From: Sediminicola sp047612485
GTDB lineage: Bacteria; Bacteroidota; Bacteroidia; Flavobacteriales; Flavobacteriaceae
Length of the DNA stretch: 15,462 nucleotides
NCBI GenBank assembly: GCA_047612485.1
Contig: JBLGAT010000065.1
Coordinates: forward strand, 1-15,462
Direction of reading: 5' to 3'
Of this stretch, positions 1 to 7,051 are shown piece by piece (the first letter of the stretch is position 1; every line of letters starts with the position of its first letter). The notes under the pieces were generated by a model. It worked only from the letters and a program-made list of their open reading frames with translations, did no database searches and had not been told where the DNA came from. The translations under genes and the position numbers were made by a program.

Positions 1-720
1 ATGATACGTAAGCACGTAAAGGTAGAGCCTGCTCGTTGGTATAGCCATTGCGATCGTTTGGGCATTTTGGTCTGGCAAGATATGCCTAGCGGCGATCAGA
101 GTCCGAAGTGGCAGAACCGACAGTATTTTGATGGCACAGAATTAAAAAGAAGTCCTGAATCGGAAAAAACATACAGAACAGAATGGAAGGGAATTATGGA
201 TTATTTGTACTCCTATCCGAGCATTGTGGTTTGGGTGCCCTTTAATGAAGCTTGGGGCCAGTTTAAGACCGAGGAGATTACCGAATGGACAAAGGCTTAT
301 GACCCTAGCAGATTGGTAAATTCCGCCAGTGGGGGTAACTTTTATCGTACCGGTGATATAGTGGACCTGCATAACTACCCTGGTCCCGAAATGTACCTTT
401 ATGATGCCCAACGCACTAATGTTTTAGGCGAATATGGGGGAATAGGCTTGCCATTAGATGGACATTTATGGAAACCCGATAACAACTGGGGTTACATCAA
501 GTTCAAGAATTCGAAAGAAACAACCGCCGAATATGTTAAGTATGCCAAAGAATTAAAAAAACTGGTAAAGGCCGGTTTTTCAGGAGCGGTCTATACTCAA
601 ACAACAGATGTCGAGGGAGAAGTCAATGGATTTATGACCTACGATCGAAAAGTGGACAAGATGAACATCTCCGAGGTCAAAAAAGTGAACCTAGAAGTCA
701 TTAACGTACTCAACAATTAA
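1..720 (+). CDS. GH2-family glycoside hydrolase, C-terminal catalytic part (5' end outside window)
   Basis: The gene is partial: the ATG at base 1 is most likely an internal methionine, because the sequence opens in the middle of a GH2 TIM-barrel block (IRKHVKVEP, then YSHCDRLGILVWQDMPS). The acid/base motif is visible as WVPFNEAWGQ, with Asn82-Glu83 in fragment numbering. A second glutamate in VLGEYGGIG (Glu144) fits the nucleophile position. The end YTQTTDVEGEVNGFMTYDR is typical of the close of the barrel in long GH2 enzymes of Bacteroidota. The family cleaves terminal beta-galactosides, beta-glucuronides, beta-mannosides or alpha-L-arabinopyranosides. Which of these applies cannot be read here, and the N-terminal sandwich domains and signal peptide are missing. 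The neighbouring PUL genes suggest removal of a terminal sugar from an arabinose-containing glycan. Family call is firm, specificity is open. Confidence 0.88.
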   Translation: MIRKHVKVEPARWYSHCDRLGILVWQDMPSGDQSPKWQNRQYFDGTELKRSPESEKTYRTEWKGIMDYLYSYPSIVVWVPFNEAWGQFKTEEITEWTKAYDPSRLVNSASGGNFYRTGDIVDLHNYPGPEMYLYDAQRTNVLGEYGGIGLPLDGHLWKPDNNWGYIKFKNSKETTAEYVKYAKELKKLVKAGFSGAVYTQTTDVEGEVNGFMTYDRKVDKMNISEVKKVNLEVINVLNN

Positions 721-833
721 ATTTTAGTTATTGTTTTTAACATAAAGTAGTAGAGCATTGACTTTAAAAGTATCTAGAAATCATATAATATATAGATTAA
801 ACTTACTTTTTTTAATTGAAAATAATTAAACGT
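721..833 (+). other. AT-rich intergenic gap before the propeller lipoprotein
   Basis: This 113-base spacer is very AT-rich and contains no convincing gene or strong hairpin. No clear TAnnTTTG element of the Bacteroidota primary sigma factor is visible. The closest is TACTTTTT at 804-811, which lacks the final G and sits very near the start codon. A promoter for the following gene may still lie here, or the gene may be read through from the GH2 gene upstream. Confidence 0.4.
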
Positions 834-2030
834 ATGAAAGATGAGTTGAAGGCAACGATATGTCTTTTGTTCTTATTTACTTTATTTAATTGTAGTAAAT
901 CCGAACCAAGTGTAAGGGCAGCTCCAAAACCGGATGCAGAGATTCCACCTTCAATACTGAAAGGTTTTGTATGGGAAGAAACATCCTTGATTCGGATATC
1001 TGATCCCGACCAGCCAATTTATAACGGGTATGCAAGATTAAAGCAGTTAGATGATGGTTCCTTGATATGTGTTTATGAATCCGGAGGAAATATACTTGCA
1101 AAAAAAAGTGAAGATTCTGGGGTATCCTGGTCGGCCGCAATATTGGCTGATGAGAAGGAACCTGCATTGAACATGACTACTCCAGATTTAATCCAATTGC
1201 AAAATGGGTCAATGCTTTTATGTTATGGTTCAAGGCCACTACCGGACAATACCGATATAAACTTCAGATATGCCATAAAAATCAAGAAGAGTTATGACAA
1301 GGGTATTACTTGGGAAAAGGAACAAACGATTTACGAAGCTGGCACTAATTCTAGGGTTGGTTGTTGGGAACCTTCGGCACTCCAATTGCCCTCTGGAGAA
1401 ATACAGCTGTTTTTTTCAAATGAAGGTATTTATGCCTTAAATAATGATCAGAACATTTCAATACTGCGCTCTCAGGATGATGGTGCTACGTGGTCGGAAG
1501 AACCTGAAATAGTAAGTTATAGGGAGGGAGGACGTGATGGTATGCCATCGCCCATCTTACTTAAAGATACGAACGAAATCGTTTTTTCTATAGAAGATAA
1601 CCACACTCCAAAATTCAAACCCTACACCATAAGGACGACAATAGCCGAAAATTGGGAAACCATTGTCAGCGGCAATAGCAGCAAAAGAGAGTATGCCTTA
1701 TCTGACCCCTTGGCATACGAAGTTTATGCTGGGGCACCTTATTTGGCACAATTATCTAGCGGTGAAGTGCTGTTGTCCTACCAAGGCACGGAGGATAGAA
1801 TGGGCAACGATTTGGAAAATGCGGAAATGAAAGTAGTCATTGGTGACAACCAAGCAAGGAATTTTAGAGGAAAGAGCGTGCCCTTTAATCTGCCAAATGA
1901 TAAATCAGGTCTTTGGAACAGCATAACCGTACTCAATGATGACACCATTATAGCATTGACATCTACAAGTGCTTTTTCAAGTGTCAATAGTGTAGAAGTC
2001 TGGGCTATTAAGGGTAAGTTCGTTAAATAA
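834..2030 (+). CDS. Sialidase-fold (BNR/Asp-box) glycoside hydrolase lipoprotein, GH93 exo-arabinanase-like
   Basis: This is a 398-residue predicted lipoprotein. An in-frame TTG at 816 would add six residues, but the ATG at 834 is preferred because it gives a compact signal peptide (Lys2, hydrophobic 8-18, lipobox LFNC with Cys20). Three Asp-boxes of the S-x-D-x-G-x-x-W type are visible at residues 92-99, 153-160 and 213-220, which marks a six-bladed sialidase-type propeller. The sialidase FRIP arginine motif is absent. GCWEP (176-180, Glu179) and FSIEDN (Glu253) supply two glutamates that could be the catalytic pair of GH93, whose members release arabinobiose from the ends of alpha-1,5-arabinan. 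The protein probably sits on the outer membrane surface or faces the periplasm. It lies directly upstream of the SusC/SusD pair. The fold is well supported. GH93 rather than another BNR-fold family is a moderate call. Confidence 0.72.
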   Translation: MKDELKATICLLFLFTLFNCSKSEPSVRAAPKPDAEIPPSILKGFVWEETSLIRISDPDQPIYNGYARLKQLDDGSLICVYESGGNILAKKSEDSGVSWSAAILADEKEPALNMTTPDLIQLQNGSMLLCYGSRPLPDNTDINFRYAIKIKKSYDKGITWEKEQTIYEAGTNSRVGCWEPSALQLPSGEIQLFFSNEGIYALNNDQNISILRSQDDGATWSEEPEIVSYREGGRDGMPSPILLKDTNEIVFSIEDNHTPKFKPYTIRTTIAENWETIVSGNSSKREYALSDPLAYEVYAGAPYLAQLSSGEVLLSYQGTEDRMGNDLENAEMKVVIGDNQARNFRGKSVPFNLPNDKSGLWNSITVLNDDTIIALTSTSAFSSVNSVEVWAIKGKFVK

Positions 2031-2112
2031 AAAATCCAGAATTGTCAGTGAGATGATTATGCGAAACTTGGGTTTTCTGATAAAACACGCTTTCCAATAA
2101 AAATAATTTTCC

Positions 2113-2141
2113 ACAATCCGTCCCATAGTAATACAATCCGT
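2113..2141 (+). repeat. Direct repeat ACAATCCGT x2 at 20-bp phasing, candidate operator
   Basis: The nonamer ACAATCCGT occurs at 2113-2121 and again, identical, at 2133-2141. The start-to-start distance is exactly 20 bp, about two helical turns, so both copies face the same side of the DNA. Such phased direct repeats are typical of sites bound by dimeric activators. The position, about 220-245 bases before the susC start and upstream of the weak promoter candidate, suits an activator site. No protein is known from this sequence to bind it. Confidence 0.4.
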
Positions 2142-2217
2142 GTCAAAACGGAACATTTCTTAACATTTTATTAAAACTTGAACGATTTATACGATAGTTT
2201 GAAACAATATACCGGCA

Positions 2218-2244
2218 TTGTCAGTATGATAAACATTTAATTTG
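2218..2244 (+). promoter_or_regulatory. Weak candidate promoter for susC
   Basis: A TTG at 2218-2220 is followed after 17 bases by TAATTTG at 2238-2244. This resembles the Bacteroidota -33 TTG and -7 TAnnTTTG elements, but the -7 element is one base short of consensus. A second near match, ATAGTTTG at 2194-2201, lacks a well-spaced TTG. Either would give a leader of roughly 110-150 bases. Confidence 0.22.
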
Positions 2245-2347
2245 GTAAATGAGAATCTGTGCCATTTGAAGGCAGAATATTATCAATTCTGTAAAAAAGT
2301 ACAAAAAATCTCATCTTACTAGTATCTAAAATCAAATCAACCTAAAA

Positions 2348-2359
2348 ATGAAAAACTAA
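2348..2359 (+). other. Three-codon leader frame (Met-Lys-Asn-stop) overlapping the susC start
   Basis: ATG AAA AAC TAA runs from 2348 to 2359, and its stop overlaps the ATG of susC by one base (TAATG). The ATGAAAAAC beginning mimics the true start, ATGAAAAAA. It may be a duplicated start signal or a reinitiation device, or simply chance in A-rich DNA. Confidence 0.2.
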
Positions 2360-5300
2360 TGAAAAAACAACGAACAAATCTTTTTAAAAGGCCGTTTGTA
2401 CTGCTGTTGCTGCTAACGCTTAGCACGCAGTTAGCATTTTCTCAGAACCAACAAAATGTCAGCGGAACCGTTACGGATTCCGATGGTTCACTCTTACCCG
2501 GTGCCAGTATCGTAGTTTCAGGAACGCAGCGGGGAACAACTTCCGATTTTGACGGTAGGTTTGAATTGGATAATGTTTCTTCAGATGCGGTGCTGATTAT
2601 AAGCTATATTGGTTATGTTACGCAAGAGGTTAATGTAGATAACCGGTCGATAATAAGGATTTCGCTATTAGAAGACAGCAACTATCTTGACGAGGTAGTT
2701 GTAATCGGTTACCAGAGTATAAAGAGGAGTGATATAGTAGGTTCTGTATCTGTAGTTGATACTGAAGAAATGCTAAAAGCCCCAGCTAGTAATGTCGGTC
2801 AAATGTTACAAGGTAGAGCTGCTGGGGTTACAGTGACTTCTACTGGAAATCCGGGTGCTTCTTCCTCCGTTAAAATTAGGGGACTAAACTCGTTTTCAGG
2901 TCAAGATTCTCCTCTATATGTTGTTGATGGTATGTTAATTTCTTCAGTGGGAGCTGATTTCAACCCCAATGATATAGAATCCATACAGGTGTTAAAGGAT
3001 GCAGCCTCCACTGCTTTATATGGTTCTCGGGGTATGAATGGTGTTATTGTAATTACCACCAAAAAAGGTAAAGCAGGACCGTTAAAAGTAGATTATGATT
3101 TATACTACGGTTTTCAGACGATTGCTAAAAAATTACCCTTAACCAATGCGTCACAATTTATAGAAATCAACAATCTCGCCTATACAAATAATGGAGATGC
3201 GCCCCAAAACTTGAGAACCGGGGTCAATACGGATTGGCAGGATGAACTTTTCCAGACTGGAACTATTTCAGAACACAATCTGAATTTATCGGGAGGTGCC
3301 GAGAATTCCAATTATTTCGTTTCCTTGAACTATTATGATCAAGAAGGAGCGATTGTTGGTCCAGATTTCGAGCGATACCAAGTACGTATCAATACCCAAT
3401 CCAAAAAGGGACGGTTTACATTTGGGGAAAATATTGCCCTTAGTAGGAGCAGTCAGACTAGGGTCAATGGCAACCCTTTCATAGATGTGGTAAGGATGCT
3501 TCCAACAATACCTGTTTACGATTCTAATAACGAGAGTGGTTATGGCTATGGAGATGACAATAACAGTACATTTTCAACCAACCCAATAGGGTTACAAGAA
3601 CATTATAGTAATACGGCTGTAACAAATAAAGTCTTGGGAAGTGCTTATGGCGAATTTGAAATCTTTCCTTTCCTAAAATATAAACTGAATCTTGGCCTCG
3701 ATTATGCACAAATCAGGGAGAAATATTTTCAAAGGGCAGGAGCCTTACGACAAAATACACCGGGAGCGACATTTCTCGATGATCGAAATACAGAGTTCTT
3801 CAATATTTTGGCTGAAAATACCCTGAACTACAATCAGGAATTTGGAAAACACAGCATTTCAGCTTTAATAGGATATACGACCCAAAAAGACAATTTCACC
3901 TTTAATTTTGCCCATACCGAAGGATTGGCCGGAGAATTTTGGGTTCAGGACAACGGCACTACGAGTCCCCGTACAGAGGGTAGGGAAGAAGTTGCAGGCT
4001 TGAGATCGTTATTGGGGAGTTTCAATTATTCCTACGACAATCGATATGCCTTATTAGTCAATTTTAGACGTGATGGGTCTTCTAGATTCGGCAAGGATAA
4101 CCAATGGGCCAACTTTCCATCGGTATCGGCCTCTTGGAGGATTTCAGAGGAAGGTTTTATGGAAGATAATAATATCTTCAGTAACTTAAAACTTCGAGGA
4201 AGTTGGGGTATTGTAGGAAATCAAGCTATAAACAACTATGCTACACAGAGCGTACTTAGTTATAACCAAAACTACGTTTTGAACAATCAGGTCGTTCCTG
4301 GTGCCACAAACCTTCAGTTGGTCAACCCAAATCTTAGATGGGAGAGCAAAACGACCGTAAATATAGGTTTGGATGCTGGCTTTTTCAACAATAAGTTAAG
4401 CCTTACCGCCGACTATTATGTGGCCGATGTCAAGGACCTTCTTTTGGCTGTTCCAATCCCGCTTTCCTCTGGAAACACGGGAGGTGATCCATTGGCGAAC
4501 GTGGGCCAAGTGCAAAATAAAGGTTTGGAATTAAGTCTAGGTTATCAAAATTCCATAAATGATTTCAGTTATGGAATATCTGCCAATGGTTCCTTCCTAA
4601 AGAACGAAGTTAAAGCATTGGTGGCTGAAGCAGGCAATTTACCCATTTTTGGCCAAGGGCAGATATTACGTACCGCAGTGGGCGAGCCCGTGGCTTCGTT
4701 CTACGTTTTGCAGACGGCTGGAGTCTTTCAGGATCAGGCCGAGATCGACGCTTGGGGCGTACAACCGAATGCCCGCCCCGGAGATGTTAAATATGTTGAT
4801 AATGACGGCAGTGGCGATATTAACTTTGATGACCGTACTGTTGTGGGCAAGGCCTTACCCGATTTCGAATATGGTATAAATTTAAATATTGCGTACAAGG
4901 GTTTTGATGCAACGGCTTTCTTTACAGGTGTTACAGGTAACAGTATTTTTAATGAGCAAAAATGGTGGTCCCAGAGGTATGATGACAACGCTAACTATCG
5001 GGTAGACGATGTGTATTGGACTGGCGCTGGCACTTCCAATCTGATTCCGAAACCAATCCATGCGGATGCTACTTTAAATCCAACACAGAATTCAGATCGA
5101 TATGTAGAAAAGGGCGATTACTTTAGATTGAAGAATTTGCAGATTGGTTATGCCTTTCCAGAGAATATAATCAATAAATTAAGTTTGAGCAAACTGAGAT
5201 TGTATGTAACCGGACAAAATTTGTTCACTATTACCGATTACTCTGGTTATGACCCCGAAGTGGTCGGTGCCAATGGTAACGGGGATTTCTTGAACCGTGG

Positions 5301-5364
5301 CTTTGACAATGGAAACTTTCCTTCCCTTCGATCCGGTATAATGGGTATCCAAATAGGATTTTAA
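2359..5364 (+). CDS. SusC/RagA-like TonB-linked outer membrane transporter
   Basis: This is a 1001-residue outer membrane beta-barrel that imports an oligosaccharide using TonB energy, as part of a SusCD pair with the next gene. It has a signal peptide with cleavage near Ser28, then a carboxypeptidase-regulatory-like domain (about 33-103, with VSGTVTDSDGSLLPGASI). The TonB box DEVVVIGY is at 111-118. The plug domain (about 120-236) contains PLYVVDGMLI, IQVLKDAASTALYGSRG and VIVITTKKGK. The rest forms the barrel and ends in a terminal Phe, as expected for BAM recognition. An EF-hand-like acidic loop DNDGSGDINFDD lies near residues 814-825, as in many SusC proteins. There is no STN signalling domain before the carboxypeptidase-like domain. 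The length fits the family. The start at 2359 gives a clean signal peptide. Thirty bases separate it from the susD-like gene. Confidence 0.97.
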   Translation: MKKQRTNLFKRPFVLLLLLTLSTQLAFSQNQQNVSGTVTDSDGSLLPGASIVVSGTQRGTTSDFDGRFELDNVSSDAVLIISYIGYVTQEVNVDNRSIIRISLLEDSNYLDEVVVIGYQSIKRSDIVGSVSVVDTEEMLKAPASNVGQMLQGRAAGVTVTSTGNPGASSSVKIRGLNSFSGQDSPLYVVDGMLISSVGADFNPNDIESIQVLKDAASTALYGSRGMNGVIVITTKKGKAGPLKVDYDLYYGFQTIAKKLPLTNASQFIEINNLAYTNNGDAPQNLRTGVNTDWQDELFQTGTISEHNLNLSGGAENSNYFVSLNYYDQEGAIVGPDFERYQVRINTQSKKGRFTFGENIALSRSSQTRVNGNPFIDVVRMLPTIPVYDSNNESGYGYGDDNNSTFSTNPIGLQEHYSNTAVTNKVLGSAYGEFEIFPFLKYKLNLGLDYAQIREKYFQRAGALRQNTPGATFLDDRNTEFFNILAENTLNYNQEFGKHSISALIGYTTQKDNFTFNFAHTEGLAGEFWVQDNGTTSPRTEGREEVAGLRSLLGSFNYSYDNRYALLVNFRRDGSSRFGKDNQWANFPSVSASWRISEEGFMEDNNIFSNLKLRGSWGIVGNQAINNYATQSVLSYNQNYVLNNQVVPGATNLQLVNPNLRWESKTTVNIGLDAGFFNNKLSLTADYYVADVKDLLLAVPIPLSSGNTGGDPLANVGQVQNKGLELSLGYQNSINDFSYGISANGSFLKNEVKALVAEAGNLPIFGQGQILRTAVGEPVASFYVLQTAGVFQDQAEIDAWGVQPNARPGDVKYVDNDGSGDINFDDRTVVGKALPDFEYGINLNIAYKGFDATAFFTGVTGNSIFNEQKWWSQRYDDNANYRVDDVYWTGAGTSNLIPKPIHADATLNPTQNSDRYVEKGDYFRLKNLQIGYAFPENIINKLSLSKLRLYVTGQNLFTITDYSGYDPEVVGANGNGDFLNRGFDNGNFPSLRSGIMGIQIGF

Positions 5365-5394
5365 ATTGATGTTAAACATTAAAACTAAATAACA

Positions 5395-6927
5395 ATGAAA
5401 AAAATAAGGATAATAGTAGTAGTGATAGTGTTCTTAGGAACGACCTTCTCCTGCGAAAAAGACCTTTTGGTTCAAGTGAATCCGAATGCCCCAACGCCCG
5501 AAACATTTTGGAAAACCGAAGCGGATGCCGTTTCGGGGATAAATGCCGTATATGCAGGTATTCAAAATCGTGAACTCAGCCTATGGGAAATTTTTGATTA
5601 TGATATGCGTTCGGATGAAGGGTATAGCCAAAGTCCATGGACCGATCTTGCCAATGTCGGCAGACATGTCAATAACAATTATGATTTTCCTTGGATTCTT
5701 GAAGTTTGGAGAGAATTATATCGAACCATTTACAAGGCCAATCAGGTTTTGGAAAATGTGCCCAATATTGAAATGGATGAAACATTGAAGGCGCGAATAG
5801 TGTCAGAGGCTTATTTTTTAAGAGGGCATTGCTACTATAAATTGGCTACGCTATGGGGTCGAGTACCAATGGTCACCGGTATCGAGGATGCAAATACGCG
5901 ATACCCACAGGGCAGCATTCAAGAAGTTTGGACATTGGTAGAACAGGACTTTATTGCAGCAGCGGCAGGGCTCCCAGATTCTTATTCAGGTGCAGACACA
6001 GGTAGAGCCACCAAAGGGGGCGCGATAGGTTATTTAGGACGTTCATATCTGCAACAAAAAAAGTGGGCAGAAGCTTCAACTGAATTTGGAAAAATACTTG
6101 CTCTTACACCAGGAAGATATGATCTTATGCCTGATTTCAAAGATAATTTTACTGAAGAATTCGAAAACAATAGGGAATCACTATTCGAGATTCAATTCGT
6201 AAATAACAACGGAAAAACAGGGGGCTTCCCAACTTACAATAATGCTTCTGGGGATGAGACGAGTGAAAGAGCGCAATTTTTTGGTGTACGGCCATTGGGT
6301 TGGACAGATGGTCAACCTACCAAATGGTTGTTGAACCAATTTCTGATAGAACCTGACAAGGACGGCAATGTGGATCCGCGGTTACAATACACTCTTGCTT
6401 ACGATCATCCTGGGGAGTTATTATATGGTCAAACCTATGCCGAAAGAGGCGCAGGACCCAATGATCGATTTTTTAGGAAATATACCAACTATTGGCAAGA
6501 TTATGACAGTTACTTCTCGGGTATAAACACTCGTGTAATCCGATTGGCGGACATATATCTTATGCATGCTGAGGCTTTAAACGAACAGGGGAATACCCAA
6601 GCGGCGATTCCCTTTGCAAACTTGGTACGCCAACGTTCCAATATGAACGACTTGCCATTAACTTTGACCCAACAAGAATTTCGTTTGCAGCTAAGACAAG
6701 ACCGTGTGGTCGAACTTGCTGGCGAAAGTTTGCGCTTTGGCGATATGGTACGCTACGGCATAGCAGGCCCTGGGCTTGCAGGGCCTAACCCCAGTCTTTC
6801 CTCTGCCGAATCCGATTTTGACACGGAATTTCAAAATTTTGTAATAGGAAAATCCGAATATTTGCCGATTCCATTACGTGAAATCGATGCATATGGTGGA
6901 GGATTGGAACAAAACCCAGGGTGGTAA
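5395..6927 (+). CDS. SusD/RagB-like surface glycan-binding lipoprotein
   Basis: This 510-residue lipoprotein is the lid and binding partner of the SusC-like transporter encoded just before it. It has a hydrophobic leader with lipobox TFSC (Cys20) followed by Glu-Lys-Asp, an acidic stretch of the kind that sends Bacteroidota lipoproteins to the cell surface. The helical TPR-like region is recognisable from the YRTIYKANQVLENV block and SEAYFLRGHCYYKLATLWG (about residues 140-160). The C-terminal half carries the usual IRLADIYLMHAEALN segment, VRQRSN and the ELAGESLRFGDMVRYG block. It ends in YLPIPLREID and QNPGW, the standard SusD closing motif. The length fits the family. The bound glycan cannot be deduced from sequence. 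Context suggests an arabinose-containing oligosaccharide. Confidence 0.96.
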   Translation: MKKIRIIVVVIVFLGTTFSCEKDLLVQVNPNAPTPETFWKTEADAVSGINAVYAGIQNRELSLWEIFDYDMRSDEGYSQSPWTDLANVGRHVNNNYDFPWILEVWRELYRTIYKANQVLENVPNIEMDETLKARIVSEAYFLRGHCYYKLATLWGRVPMVTGIEDANTRYPQGSIQEVWTLVEQDFIAAAAGLPDSYSGADTGRATKGGAIGYLGRSYLQQKKWAEASTEFGKILALTPGRYDLMPDFKDNFTEEFENNRESLFEIQFVNNNGKTGGFPTYNNASGDETSERAQFFGVRPLGWTDGQPTKWLLNQFLIEPDKDGNVDPRLQYTLAYDHPGELLYGQTYAERGAGPNDRFFRKYTNYWQDYDSYFSGINTRVIRLADIYLMHAEALNEQGNTQAAIPFANLVRQRSNMNDLPLTLTQQEFRLQLRQDRVVELAGESLRFGDMVRYGIAGPGLAGPNPSLSSAESDFDTEFQNFVIGKSEYLPIPLREIDAYGGGLEQNPGW

Positions 6928-6962
6928 AATATTTAGTTAGTTTCAGTTTGAGTAAAATGAGC

Positions 6963-6988
6963 GCCATTGTTGTTTTCTATACAATGGC
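6963..6988 (+). terminator. Hairpin after the SusD gene, terminator or attenuator
   Basis: GCCATTGT at 6963-6970 pairs perfectly with ACAATGGC at 6981-6988 across a 10-base loop. The following bases (ACTTGTTTCT) are only moderately T-rich, so this may be a partial terminator or an mRNA-stabilising hairpin rather than a full stop. It would let SusC/SusD be made in excess over the genes downstream. Confidence 0.45.
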
Positions 6989-7051
6989 ACTTGTTTCTCA
7001 ATTAGAGTTTTAGGATACAAATATCTTCAGGAATCAATTCCGCATAAAAAA

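Larger units (their letters stand above)
2031..2358 (+). promoter_or_regulatory. susC upstream regulatory region
   Basis: No gene is seen in these 328 bases, and the region is the obvious control site for the SusC/SusD operon. It holds a phased direct repeat at 2113-2141, a weak candidate promoter at 2218-2244 and a three-codon leader frame next to the susC start. The nonamer ATTGTCAGT also occurs twice, at 2041-2049 and 2217-2225. SusC has no N-terminal STN (secretin/TonB short N-terminal) domain, so control by the FecI/FecR-type sigma/anti-sigma route is unlikely. A hybrid two-component or other DNA-binding regulator encoded elsewhere is more probable. This last point is inference. Confidence 0.55.

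Noticed and set aside
758..789. TTGACT and TATAAT resembling an E. coli promoter
   Set aside because: The spacer is 20 bases, and Bacteroidota primary sigma factors use a different -7 element, so the match is probably chance in AT-rich DNA.
816..833. TTG at 816 as start of the sialidase-fold lipoprotein
   Set aside because: It adds six residues with no benefit, and the ATG at 834 already gives a normal lipoprotein signal.
834..2030. Naming the Asp-box lipoprotein a GH33 exo-sialidase
   Set aside because: The FRIP arginine motif of sialidases is missing and no sialic acid genes are present. Asp-boxes alone only show the fold.
2072..2086. GTTTT/AAAAC hairpin after the sialidase-fold gene
   Set aside because: Only five mostly A-T pairs and no T-run, so it is too weak to call a terminator.
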